This document shows, piece by piece, positions 34,526-43,112 of a stretch of DNA of 64,000 bases. The stretch spans positions 1 through 64,000 of the forward strand of contig JAZLIS010000064.1 of assembly GCA_045617505.1 (NCBI GenBank), read 5' to 3'. The DNA comes from Cacconaster sp045617505 (GTDB lineage: Bacteria; Bacteroidota; Bacteroidia; Bacteroidales; UBA932). Numbering within the stretch: position 1 is the first letter of the stretch; each line of letters opens with the position of its first letter. The notes beneath the pieces are model-generated. The model was not told the DNA's origin. It made no database searches and saw only the letters and a program-made list of their open reading frames with translations. The translations under genes and the position numbers were made by a program.

Positions 34526-36082
34526 TTATTTCAGGAGGTTGCCGAGAATGCTTCGGGTGAGTTGCTTCGTCGCGTTTCTAGTCACAGCGGACGTGGTGTT
34601 CTTGATGGCCCTGTCCGCGATTGTCTTGCCCGTCACCTTCTTGCCGCTGACGGCTCTTGAGACTTCGGTTCCGAGAGAACTGCTTACGGCAGTAATCGCC
34701 GTTCCGAGAAGGGCGCCGAGGAGACCCTTGCCGACGCTTTTTGCAGCGGACCGGCCTTTTTTCTCAGGTTCCTGTTCCTTCTGTTGCACTTGAGCATCCT
34801 GAGCCATCTGCATAAGGTCTTCGAATGCGCTCTGTCTGTCAAAGGTCTTGTCATATTTGCCGTAGATGCGGGACCTCTTGATGCAGGCATCTCTCTGAGC
34901 CGGAGTGATTGCCCCTATCTGGCTGAGAGGGAAGAGAATCCTTGCCTTCTCAACGACACCGGGCATACCTTTCCCGTCAAGGAATGAAACCAGAGCTTCA
35001 CCCGTACCGAGCTGTGTGATGGCATCTTCCGTCTTGAATCCGGAATTGGCCCGGAACGTTTCCGCAGCGGCCTTGATGGCTTTCTGGTCCTTCGGTGTGA
35101 ATGCGCGCAGGGCGTGCTGGATTCTGTTGCCGAGCTGGCCGAGTATGACATCAGGAATATCCGTGGGATTCTGGGTTATGAAGTAGATGCCCACACCCTT
35201 GCTCCTTATCAGGCGGACAACCTGTTCAATCTTGTCAACCAGAGCTTTCGGCGTATCGGCAAACAGTGTATGAGCTTCGTCAAAGAAAAACACCAGTTTG
35301 GGCAGAGGCAGGTCTCCGACTTCCGGCAACTGTGCATATATGTCCGACAGAAGCCACAGCAGGAAGGTGGAGTAGAGTTTCGGGTTTGACATCAACTTAT
35401 CCGCCGCAAGTACGCTCAGGACACCCTTGCCGCCCTGCACAGTCATAAGGTCCTGAATATCGAAGGAAGGCTCCGCAAAGAACTGGTCTGCACTCTGGCT
35501 TTCGAGTTCCAGCAGGGCTCGCTGGATTGCACCTACCGAGGCTGACGATACGTTGCCGTATGTGTTCCTGTAGGCCGCCGCGTGTTCGCTGACGTATCCG
35601 AGCATAGAACGCAGGTCCTTCAGGTCTATCAGGAGAAGGCCCATATCGTCGGCCACGCGGAAAACAATGTTCAGCACTCCGCTCTGGGTATCGTTGAGCC
35701 CCATAAGACGGCTGAGCAACTGAGGACCCATATTGGAGACGGTGCTGCGCATCGGGTGGCCCTGCTCTCCGAATACGTCGAAGAACTGTACCGGGCAGCC
35801 TTCGAACGTCGGGCTTTCAATGCCGAACTCGGCGCATCTCTTTTCAATGAAACCACTCATCACGCCGCTTTGGCTGATTCCTGAGAGATCTCCCTTCATA
35901 TCCGCCATAAAGCAGGGGACTCCCGTCTGGCAGAAGGTTTCTGCAAGTACCTGAAGAGAAACTGTCTTTCCCGTTCCCGTCGCTCCGGCTATCAATCCGT
36001 GACGGTTGGCCATCTGACCGCATATGGAAATCGGTCCGTTCTGGCAGTGGGCTACATATAATCCTTTCGTTGAGTCGAACAT
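34526..36082 (-). CDS. HerA-like DUF853 ATPase
   Basis: A 518-residue P-loop ATPase related to HerA/VirB4-type translocases. Walker A is GATGTGKTVSLQ near residue 31, and MADMKGDLSGISQSG follows near 57. Walker B is in LPKLVFFFDEAHTLFAD near 265. FITQNPTDIPDVILGQLGNRIQHAL contains the arginine-finger region. The C-terminal 120 residues are low in conservation and basic. Function in bacteria is unproven; HerA relatives act on DNA ends. I start at ATG 36,082, since the longer form needs a TTG. Confidence 0.88.
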   Translation of the reverse strand: MFDSTKGLYVAHCQNGPISICGQMANRHGLIAGATGTGKTVSLQVLAETFCQTGVPCFMADMKGDLSGISQSGVMSGFIEKRCAEFGIESPTFEGCPVQFFDVFGEQGHPMRSTVSNMGPQLLSRLMGLNDTQSGVLNIVFRVADDMGLLLIDLKDLRSMLGYVSEHAAAYRNTYGNVSSASVGAIQRALLELESQSADQFFAEPSFDIQDLMTVQGGKGVLSVLAADKLMSNPKLYSTFLLWLLSDIYAQLPEVGDLPLPKLVFFFDEAHTLFADTPKALVDKIEQVVRLIRSKGVGIYFITQNPTDIPDVILGQLGNRIQHALRAFTPKDQKAIKAAAETFRANSGFKTEDAITQLGTGEALVSFLDGKGMPGVVEKARILFPLSQIGAITPAQRDACIKRSRIYGKYDKTFDRQSAFEDLMQMAQDAQVQQKEQEPEKKGRSAAKSVGKGLLGALLGTAITAVSSSLGTEVSRAVSGKKVTGKTIADRAIKNTTSAVTRNATKQLTRSILGNLLK

Positions 36083-36313
36083 ATCGTATCTGATTTTTAT
36101 TCCACAATCCAATTATCTATCTCAAGTATCGCAAGTGATTATTTTATTAATATTCAAAGAGTTGTGCGATTCTTGCGAAACTTTTTCCCTCCGCACAATC
36201 TCTATTACGCTACCCTCTCCCTAAATCCCTCTCCCCGGGAGAGGGACTTACCTACGGCCTAATGGCCTCTAAATAGGATGTTTCGCATAAATGCGAAACT
36301 TAAAGTACATAAT
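36083..36313. other. intergenic stretch with several inverted repeats
   Basis: No gene is visible here. It holds a perfect palindrome, TCCCTCTCCC (36,226-36,235), one C, then GGGAGAGGGA (36,237-36,246), preceded by a further partial copy CCCTCTCCC at 36,213. A second hairpin, TTTCGCAT-AA-ATGCGAAA, covers 36,281-36,298. TGCGAAAC occurs twice. Palindromes of this kind are often dispersed genome repeats. Confidence 0.6.
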
Positions 36314-36346
36314 TAAAAAAGCATGGTACGGGGAGGCACCATGCTT
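36314..36346 (-). terminator. intrinsic terminator of the tonB-like gene
   Basis: On the minus strand AAGCATGGT pairs with ACCATGCTT (nine bases) around a ten-base G/C-rich loop, followed by a run of T residues. It lies 21 bases after the stop codon of the TonB protein gene. Confidence 0.85.
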
Positions 36347-36367
36347 GAATATTTGTCTTCAATGGGT

Positions 36368-37060
36368 TTACTGAAGTTTGAAAATCACAGGGAAGGTGTA
36401 GGTAACCTTTACCGGCCTCTCCCTCTGGCGTCCGGGCGTCCACTTGGGCGACTGGGAAACGATGCGGACTGCTTCCTTGTCGAGGGATGAGTCAACACCG
36501 CGGAGAACGATGACGTTGCTTACGGAACCGTCGGTATTCACTGTGAACTGGAGAGTTACACGACCCTGAATACCGTTCTCCTTTGCAATTTCAGGATAAA
36601 CGAGCTTGCTGTTCACCCATTTTGAGAAGGTGTTTGCATCTCCACCCTGGAATTTGGGCTTCTCCTCCACGAATGCGAAAGGAATGGCTTCCTCTTCAAC
36701 TTCCTCCTCAACCACTTCCGTGTGGTATTCCATAATCTCGACACCGATTGAGGCGTCATCCTCCATATTCACGAAGAGGTCGTCTGCGACTTCAACGTCA
36801 TCGTCAACGATGTCAATCACATCGGACAATACAGGGGTTTTGGGCATTTCGGGGGGAGTCTGGGGCTGCTCCTGAGTGATGGGGATGATTTCCTCCTCAA
36901 TTACCTGCTGCTGAGCTGTGAGGTCTATCATTTCGGCCTTCTCGGATGATGACCATTCGAAGGCTACGAGGACAACTAGCAGGACGGCTGCCAAACCAAT
37001 CTCCATAAAGAGAGCTCTCTTGTTAGTGAGGTCCGCTTTCGGGGTTTTCTTGATTTCCAT
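36368..37060 (-). CDS. TonB-family energy transducer
   Basis: A 230-residue protein with one N-terminal membrane helix (about residues 18-37), a Pro/Glu/Asp-rich periplasmic spacer (about 45-140, with EEIIPITQEQPQTPPEMPKT) and a C-terminal TonB domain (about 150-230). The latter contains LVYPEIAKENGIQGRVTLQF and KWTPGRQRERPVKVTYTFPV. It would carry proton-motive energy from ExbBD to outer-membrane SusC-like or TonB-dependent receptors. No exbB or exbD genes are adjacent. A clear terminator follows. Confidence 0.92.
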   Translation of the reverse strand: MEIKKTPKADLTNKRALFMEIGLAAVLLVVLVAFEWSSSEKAEMIDLTAQQQVIEEEIIPITQEQPQTPPEMPKTPVLSDVIDIVDDDVEVADDLFVNMEDDASIGVEIMEYHTEVVEEEVEEEAIPFAFVEEKPKFQGGDANTFSKWVNSKLVYPEIAKENGIQGRVTLQFTVNTDGSVSNVIVLRGVDSSLDKEAVRIVSQSPKWTPGRQRERPVKVTYTFPVIFKLQ

Positions 37061-37207
37061 ATCTGAAGTTTTTATCTTTTTACTTTATAAAATCCAATGC
37101 TTTCCGGCATTGTTTCGTAAAAATAAGAAGAAAATTTCTATTATCCCAAATTATTTTGGCGGAAAATGTTGAAAACTTTTTTCAAATTTAAGTAAAACAG
37201 CTGAAAA

Positions 37208-38155
37208 TTAACGTTTTAAGATACCGCTTTCGTAAAGGACGTTATTAACATTCTTCACTGCGGCTGCACTCTTGTCAAATGCGGCTTTCTCTTCAGCAGT
37301 CAGTTCATAGGCAAGGACCTTCTCGCATCCGCGTTTGCCGATAACTGCGGGAACTCCGATGCAGAGGTCGCTGTGTCCGTATTCTCCTTCAAGATAGCAG
37401 CAGCAGGGGAAAACTTTCTTCTCATCCAGAAGGATGGACTTCACCATAACTGCGCAGGAGGCTCCGGGAGCATACCAGGCTGATGTTCCGAGGAATTTGG
37501 TGAGGGTTGCTCCACCGACCATTGTGTCGGCCACAACTTTCTGGCAGGCAGCTTTTTTCAGAGTCTTTGCAACAGGTGCGCTCTTGTATGTGGCCTTGCT
37601 GATGAGGGGAACCATAGTGGTGTCGCCGTGGCCGCCGATTACGATGCCTTCAACGTCGCTGGGGGCAGCTTTGAGAGCCTGGCTCAGGTAGTAGCAGAAA
37701 CGGCTGCTGTCGAGCTGTCCGCCCATACCGATGACGCGGTTCTTGGGGAGGCCTGAAGCTTTGAGAGCGAGGTAGGTCATTGTATCCATAGGGTTGGAGA
37801 TGACGATGAAAATCGCTTTGGGAGAGTACTTCAGGGCACTGGATACCACACCGTTGACGATTCCGGCGTTTACACCGATAAGTTCCTCGCGGGTCATACC
37901 GGGTTTGCGGGGAATGCCGGAGGTGATGATGACAACGTCGGAGTTGCGGGTTGCAGCGTAGTCGTTGGTGACGCCCTTGATGCGGGTGTCAAAGCCATAC
38001 ATCTTGGCTGTCTGCATCATATCGATTGCTTTTCCTTCAGAAATGCCTTCCTTGATGTCGAGGAGGACAAGTTCTGAACAAATTTTGAGGTGTGCAATTG
38101 CGTTTGCACAGGTGGCGCCTACGTTCCCGGCTCCGATAACAGTAACTTTTGACAT
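37208..38155 (-). CDS. mdh: malate dehydrogenase
   Basis: A 315-residue NAD-dependent enzyme of the LDH-like MDH group, converting malate and oxaloacetate. The Rossmann motif is GAGNVGATCANAIA (residues 7-20), followed by an adenosine-binding acidic residue in LVLLDI. The mobile loop has Arg in ITSGIPRKPGMTR (near residue 84), which marks malate rather than lactate dehydrogenase. VISNPMDTMTYLA and the catalytic His in IGGHGDTTMVPL (near residue 178) complete the site. Confidence 0.96.
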   Translation of the reverse strand: MSKVTVIGAGNVGATCANAIAHLKICSELVLLDIKEGISEGKAIDMMQTAKMYGFDTRIKGVTNDYAATRNSDVVIITSGIPRKPGMTREELIGVNAGIVNGVVSSALKYSPKAIFIVISNPMDTMTYLALKASGLPKNRVIGMGGQLDSSRFCYYLSQALKAAPSDVEGIVIGGHGDTTMVPLISKATYKSAPVAKTLKKAACQKVVADTMVGGATLTKFLGTSAWYAPGASCAVMVKSILLDEKKVFPCCCYLEGEYGHSDLCIGVPAVIGKRGCEKVLAYELTAEEKAAFDKSAAAVKNVNNVLYESGILKR

Positions 38156-38203
38156 AATTTTATTATTTTTGTGCTTGTAAGCAGGGTTTTATTATACATC
38201 GGG

Positions 38204-38211
38204 CAAAGTTA
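38204..38211 (-). promoter_or_regulatory. mdh promoter -7 box
   Basis: TAACTTTG on the minus strand matches TAnnTTTG and lies 48 bases before the mdh ATG. A convincing -33 element is not visible. Confidence 0.5.
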
Positions 38212-38241
38212 ACAAATTTTACAATATCTTGTCTTTGAGTT

Positions 38242-38682
38242 ATGATTCGGTTTTTTTCAGAGGGAATCAAGTTTGATTTAAAGGGGAAGAGGGGTGTGGC
38301 CGTCTGGCTCAGGGAGGTTGCATCTTCGAAGGGATACAAGGTGGGGGATCTCAATTATATTTTCTGCAGTGACGAATATCTCCTCAATGTGAACCGTGAA
38401 TTTCTCGGGCACGATTACTACACCGACATCATAACTTTCGACAATACTCAGGATTACCATTTCGAGACGGGCAGGGAAGGGGTGAGCGGGGATATCTATA
38501 TTTCCATCGATACTGTCCGCAGCAACGGAGAACAATACGGTGAAGGTTTTGACAGGGAATTGCACAGGGTGATTGTCCACGGACTGCTGCACCTTACCGG
38601 TTGCGACGACACGACTCCCGCTTTAGAGAAGAAGATGCACGCCGCGGAGGACGAGGCATTGGAATTGCTGGAAAATCTTTGA
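38242..38682 (+). CDS. ybeY: endoribonuclease YbeY
   Basis: YbeY is a metal-dependent RNase for 16S rRNA 3'-end maturation and ribosome quality control. The 146-residue protein has LNYIFCSDEYLLNVNREFLGHDYYTD and the zinc motif HGLLHLTGCDDTTP near residue 113. Two of the three usual histidines of H-G-x-L-H-L-x-G-Y-D-H are present; an Asp takes the place of the third. Related Bacteroidota proteins also vary here. mnmG begins about 35 bases later. Confidence 0.92.
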   Translation: MIRFFSEGIKFDLKGKRGVAVWLREVASSKGYKVGDLNYIFCSDEYLLNVNREFLGHDYYTDIITFDNTQDYHFETGREGVSGDIYISIDTVRSNGEQYGEGFDRELHRVIVHGLLHLTGCDDTTPALEKKMHAAEDEALELLENL

Positions 38683-38717
38683 ATATTAACCAGATAATTG
38701 CTTGCGAAACTTGTGTG

Positions 38718-40589
38718 ATGTATGACGTTATTGTAATAGGGGCCGGGCACGCCGGATGTGAAGCCGCACACGCAGCAGCGAAGCTGGGTTCGTCGGTTCT
38801 TCTGATAACTCAGGACCTGACAAAAATCGCTCAGATGTCCTGTAATCCTGCTGTTGGTGGAATAGCTAAAGGGCAGATAGTCAGAGAGATAGATGCTCTT
38901 GGAGGAATGATGGGGCTGATTACGGATTCCGCTACCATACAGTTCCGTATGCTCAATTCCTCGAAAGGACCTGCAATGTGGAGCCCCCGCGCACAGTGCG
39001 ATAAAATGACTTTCTCCCGGAACTGGCGTCTTGCTCTCGAAAGTACCTCAGGATTAGACTTATGGCAGGATACAGCGGTTTCCATAACTCTCCAGGAATC
39101 GAATATTTTCGCCGTGCGTGTATCAATGGGTGCAGAATTCAAGTCTCGAAGCGTTATCCTGACGGCCGGAACTTTCCTTGGAGGAAAACTTTTCATCGGT
39201 GAGAGTTCAGCCGAAGGCGGCAGGATAGGGGAGTTGCCGTCGAACGGACTGACGGATCAACTTGCGGAGCGAGGAATTGTGACAGGAAGGATGAAGACAG
39301 GTACTCCGCCTAGGATTGATATACGTTCACTTGATACATCTCTTTTTGAGGTGCAGCCGGGAGATGCCGCACCTTCCCGATTCTCTTTTCTTCCGATCCC
39401 CAGTCCCATTCAGGATACCTCCGGCCATCCGGCACGTGAACAGAAACTCTGTTTCATTGTACATACGAATCCAAAAGTTCACGAGGCTCTCAAATCGGGA
39501 TTTGACAGGTCTCCGCTCTTTACCGGGAAAATTCACGGCATCGGCCCGAGGTACTGTCCGTCCATTGAGGACAAACTCAGGACTTTTTCAGGGAAGGATG
39601 CTCATCAGCTTTTCCTCGAACCTGAAGGGTTGGAGACGTGCGAATATTATCTTCAGGGATTTTCCTCTTCTCTTCCTCTGGAGGTGCAGATGGAAGCTTT
39701 GCGTCAGATAGACGGGTTCGCCGGCGTGAAGATTTTCCGGCCCGCATACGCAGTGGAATATGACTATTTTGACCCGACGCAGTTGAAGGCGACATTGGAG
39801 TCGAGAGTTGTGGAGGGATTATATCTTGCCGGACAGGTCAATGGTACAACCGGTTATGAAGAAGCTGCCGCACAGGGCCTTATGGCGGGAATCAATGCTC
39901 ATCTGAAACTCAGGGGAAAAGAGCCGTTCATTCTCAGCAGAGATCAGGCGTATATAGGGGTACTGATTGATGACCTTATTACCAAAGGGGTGGATGAACC
40001 TTACAGAATGTTCACTTCCAGGGCCGAGTACAGGATTCTCCTGAGGCAGGATGATGCTGATTTGAGACTTACATCTTTGGGACATGAAATCGGACTGGCT
40101 ACTGAGGAACGTTATGCCTTGATGATGGATAAATATGATAAGGTAGATAGACTTGTCAATGTTTTCAGGGATAATTCCATCAAGCCTGAGGTTGTAAATC
40201 CCTATCTGGAATCCGTTGGTTCTGCGGCAATTGCGGCTTCAAAGCGTGCAGCGGAACTGCTGACACGGCCTGGCGTTGAGGCTAAAAGTCTTCTTGAATT
40301 TGTTCCACGTGGAACAGAAGAGATTTCTGCAGAAATTGTGGAGTCGGCGGAAATCCGTATAAAATACGCGGGATATATTGAGAGAGAGCGCAAAATCGCA
40401 GATAAAATCAGGCGTTTGGAGAGTCTCGAAATCCCCGAGGAGTATGATTTCAGCAGGATAGAAGGGCTTTCCATCGAGTGCAGGATGAAACTCAATAGAT
40501 ACAAGCCTCGCACAATTGCGCAGGCTTCGCGCATCAGCGGGGTCTCTCCCGCAGATATTTCAGTGCTTTTGGTCTATTTTGGAAGGTAG
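38718..40589 (+). CDS. mnmG: tRNA uridine-5-carboxymethylaminomethyl modification enzyme MnmG
   Basis: MnmG works with MnmE to modify C5 of U34 in several tRNAs. The 623-residue flavoprotein has the FAD motif IGAGHAGCEAAHAAAKLG (residues 7-24), CNPAVGGIAKGQ (near 46), AQCDKMTFSR, TAGTFLGGKLFIG and the helical C-terminal MnmE-binding domain (about 450-623, ending RISGVSPADISVLLVYF). I place the start at 38,718; an earlier in-frame start at 38,601 would lie inside ybeY. It ends one base from the convergent four-helix-like gene. Confidence 0.96.
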   Translation: MYDVIVIGAGHAGCEAAHAAAKLGSSVLLITQDLTKIAQMSCNPAVGGIAKGQIVREIDALGGMMGLITDSATIQFRMLNSSKGPAMWSPRAQCDKMTFSRNWRLALESTSGLDLWQDTAVSITLQESNIFAVRVSMGAEFKSRSVILTAGTFLGGKLFIGESSAEGGRIGELPSNGLTDQLAERGIVTGRMKTGTPPRIDIRSLDTSLFEVQPGDAAPSRFSFLPIPSPIQDTSGHPAREQKLCFIVHTNPKVHEALKSGFDRSPLFTGKIHGIGPRYCPSIEDKLRTFSGKDAHQLFLEPEGLETCEYYLQGFSSSLPLEVQMEALRQIDGFAGVKIFRPAYAVEYDYFDPTQLKATLESRVVEGLYLAGQVNGTTGYEEAAAQGLMAGINAHLKLRGKEPFILSRDQAYIGVLIDDLITKGVDEPYRMFTSRAEYRILLRQDDADLRLTSLGHEIGLATEERYALMMDKYDKVDRLVNVFRDNSIKPEVVNPYLESVGSAAIAASKRAAELLTRPGVEAKSLLEFVPRGTEEISAEIVESAEIRIKYAGYIERERKIADKIRRLESLEIPEEYDFSRIEGLSIECRMKLNRYKPRTIAQASRISGVSPADISVLLVYFGR

Positions 40590-40590
40590 G

Positions 40591-40923
40591 CTAAAGCCTG
40601 CTTCGCACGGCAAGAGCAAATTGCATAAAATATTTGTCCAGATAGGCGAGATTGTCGAAGTCGTTCTCAAGATAAGAGCCTACAAACAGTTCACGTGCCC
40701 GGCACAACTCCTTCAGAGCCTCACCTCTTGTCGGCTGTCCCAGCCTGGCGCATTTGATGGTGACATCAAACAAATCCAATGCACGAATAAAAGCCCCTTC
40801 GGAGCGCTTTTCGTCCCCTTTCTCTTTCCACTTTCTCGTACGGCCGACCTCACTTCCGATGTTGGCCATCTGTTCAATAAATGGCAGTGTGCTCCAACGT
40901 TGTGAATCAATGGGTTCCATCAT
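40591..40923 (-). CDS. partner protein of a DUF5674 cassette (possible toxin-antitoxin member)
   Basis: A 110-residue protein beginning MMEPIDSQRW. Its core MANIGSEVGRTRKWKEKGD, followed by AFIRALDLFDVTI and RELFVGSYLENDF, is mainly helical and charged. I recognise this pattern from small bacterial proteins encoded beside DUF5674, but it has no established function. The start codon overlaps the DUF5674 stop (ATGA), so both products are made together. It could be the toxin or the antitoxin of a pair. That is inference from gene layout. Confidence 0.7.
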   Translation of the reverse strand: MMEPIDSQRWSTLPFIEQMANIGSEVGRTRKWKEKGDEKRSEGAFIRALDLFDVTIKCARLGQPTRGEALKELCRARELFVGSYLENDFDNLAYLDKYFMQFALAVRSRL

Positions 40924-41261
40924 TTTTGGATGAGGTTTCCGACGATGTTGAGGACGGCTTTTCTAATCGACAAGTCTTCGACTCCTCGGCTGCGATTGTT
41001 CTGACGGGGACGGATGTTAATCATAGAATCAAACTCAACGAAATCTTCACCTTCAAGGTCAGGATAGACGTTTATTCCCCAAAGATTTTCCTGATTTGAT
41101 CCGTTTTCAATAAGAAGTCTCTCAAGGTCAGAATGCAATTCAGAATCGACAGCCATAATTTCCTGCTGAACATCAACGACAGCTTTGACAAGGCCTTCGG
41201 AGAAGCATTCAGACATTCTTTGCAATTCAGCGACAGTGATTTTTTCGGTAACAATCAGCAT
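40920..41261 (-). CDS. DUF5674 family protein
   Basis: A 113-residue protein with the DUF5674 pattern throughout: VTEKITVAELQRMSE, VKAVVDVQQEIMAVDSELHSDLE, NLWGINVYPD, and FVEFDSMINIRPRQNNRSRGVED near the end. The D-S-E-L-H-S-D and R-P-x-x-x-N-R-S-R-G segments are the most conserved parts and could be functional. The family is found in scattered bacteria beside the gene that follows here. It sits 11 bases downstream of the acyl-CoA ligase gene on the same strand. Confidence 0.82.
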   Translation of the reverse strand: MLIVTEKITVAELQRMSECFSEGLVKAVVDVQQEIMAVDSELHSDLERLLIENGSNQENLWGINVYPDLEGEDFVEFDSMINIRPRQNNRSRGVEDLSIRKAVLNIVGNLIQK

Positions 41262-41272
41262 AGAAGGAAATT

Positions 41273-43060
41273 CTATTTTTCGTCGGTCTTGTAGATTTCG
41301 GAGATAATGTCTGCGTATTTAGCAAGGATATGGCGGCGTTTGAGTTTCAAGGTCTGGGAAAGCATACTGTTGTCTGTAGTCCACTCGTCGAGTATGAAGT
41401 GCTGCCTTTTAATCTGCTCGTGTGCGGCAAGACCGGCGTTGACCTTTTTCACTTCATTCTGCAAAAGTCTCTGGACAGCAGGGTCTTCAAGCAGGAGGGC
41501 ATCGTCTTTCACTGAGATTCTGCGGGCTTTCGCAAAAGACTTGAGTTTTGAGATTTTCGGGATGATGATGGAGGAGGTGAATTTCTGGTTTTCACCTATC
41601 ACTATTGCCTGCTCGATGTAGGGGGATTCCTTCAGTTTGGTCTCAATCACCTGAGGAGCAACGTATTTTCCTGCGGAGAGCTTGAAGATTTCTTTCTTTC
41701 TATCGGTGATTTTCAGATATTTGCCGTCTATCAGGCAACCGATGTCACCGGTGTGGAGCCAGCCTTCACTGTCAATGATTTCCGATGTGGCTTCAGGGTT
41801 CTTGTAATAGCCGAGCATAATGTGAGGACCGCGTGTGAGAATCTCTCCATCGTCGGCAAACGAAATTTCCGTCCCTTCAAGCGGAAATCCGACTGTGCCT
41901 ACAACGTTGATGCCATCCGCCGGGCTGTTCACGGCAATGACGGGGGAGGCCTCAGTCATTCCGTAACCTTCAAATATGTTGAGTTTTGCAGCATTGAAGG
42001 TATTGAGAATCCGGGCTTGAATCGAAGAACCTCCTGAAACGACGAGCATCTCCTTCCCTCCAAGATTCTCACGCCATTTGCGATATACCGGACGGTCGTA
42101 AATCTTCCTGAAGAATTCAACCATAGCATTGGCTTTCACAGCGTTGTAGTTATTTGCAAAGGACCATGCAAAACTGTAAATCATTCTTTTCAGTCCGGTC
42201 AATTGCTTGCCGGCGGCTTCAAGTTTGCCGTACATCATCTCCAGAACCCGCGGTACTGCGCAGAATCCGTCTGCCTGACAACTCTTGAGGTCGGAGGCGA
42301 TTGTTGCAAGGCTCTCGGCATAATAGGTGCTGATGCCAAGTATCTGGTACTCATAGTTCATCGACCTCTCATAGACGTGGCAGAGGGGAAGGAAGCTGAG
42401 CATTCTGTTCCTTGATGTCAGAGTCTGTCTGGCCGCATGCCCTTTCGCGTTGAACGTCAGGTTGTTGTGTGAAAGCATCACCCCTTTTGGCACGCCGGTG
42501 GTGCCGGAGGTGTAGATGATGCTGCAGCATTCGTCCTTCTCTATAGATGACTTGTTCTCCTCCACGACGGGGGCGAACTTCTCCCTGTTTTCCTCGCCGA
42601 GTGCGTAGAGGTTTGATATACAGAACAGGGAATCGCTGTCGTCCATAAGAATCAACTTTATGTCGCGGTCAATCTCCTGTGCAATCGGGGCAATCTTGTT
42701 GTAAAGAGACTGCGTCCCGACAAAAATCACTTCGGCATCCGAGTCCGTGAAGATGTGGATGTAGTCGTCGTGACTCAGGGTCGGATAGACGGGGACGTGA
42801 ATCATATGGGCCAGATTAGCTCCCATATCGACGAAGTTCCATTCGGGACGGTTGGCGCAGATTGTAATGACTTTTGTCTGAGGGGCATAACCCGAAGCCA
42901 GCAGTCCATAGGCAATCAGATGAGATTTTTCTATGTATTGGTCAACACTTACTTTATGCCATTCTCCGTTGCTTTTTCGGGCGAAGATATCGTCCTTCCG
43001 GAAGTGCTGGTGGAGGTTGTCCAAGATGTCGAAGGTTCGGGTTATAGTCATCTTTGTCAT
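41273..43060 (-). CDS. long-chain fatty acid-CoA ligase (AMP-binding)
   Basis: This 595-residue adenylating enzyme of the FadD/FAA type makes acyl-CoA from fatty acid, ATP and CoA. The phosphate-binding motif SIIYTSGTTGVPKGVMLSHN is near residue 180. FEGYGMTEASPV and the hinge region with GWLHTGDIG and LKITDRKKEIFKLSAGKYVAP follow, and the adenylation lysine lies near the C-terminus. It has no signal peptide, so it is cytosolic or membrane-peripheral. Start may be ATG 43,060 or 43,051. Confidence 0.92.
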   Translation of the reverse strand: MTKMTITRTFDILDNLHQHFRKDDIFARKSNGEWHKVSVDQYIEKSHLIAYGLLASGYAPQTKVITICANRPEWNFVDMGANLAHMIHVPVYPTLSHDDYIHIFTDSDAEVIFVGTQSLYNKIAPIAQEIDRDIKLILMDDSDSLFCISNLYALGEENREKFAPVVEENKSSIEKDECCSIIYTSGTTGVPKGVMLSHNNLTFNAKGHAARQTLTSRNRMLSFLPLCHVYERSMNYEYQILGISTYYAESLATIASDLKSCQADGFCAVPRVLEMMYGKLEAAGKQLTGLKRMIYSFAWSFANNYNAVKANAMVEFFRKIYDRPVYRKWRENLGGKEMLVVSGGSSIQARILNTFNAAKLNIFEGYGMTEASPVIAVNSPADGINVVGTVGFPLEGTEISFADDGEILTRGPHIMLGYYKNPEATSEIIDSEGWLHTGDIGCLIDGKYLKITDRKKEIFKLSAGKYVAPQVIETKLKESPYIEQAIVIGENQKFTSSIIIPKISKLKSFAKARRISVKDDALLLEDPAVQRLLQNEVKKVNAGLAAHEQIKRQHFILDEWTTDNSMLSQTLKLKRRHILAKYADIISEIYKTDEK

Positions 43061-43076
43061 TTTTGCTGCAACCGGA

Positions 43077-43084
43077 CAAATATA
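43077..43084 (-). promoter_or_regulatory. acyl-CoA ligase promoter -7 box
   Basis: TATATTTG on the minus strand matches TAnnTTTG, 16 bases before the start codon at 43,060. TGG 19 bases upstream could act as a weak -33 element. Confidence 0.55.
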
Positions 43085-43112
43085 CGAATTTTTTAAATCT
43101 GTCCAGCCGCTG

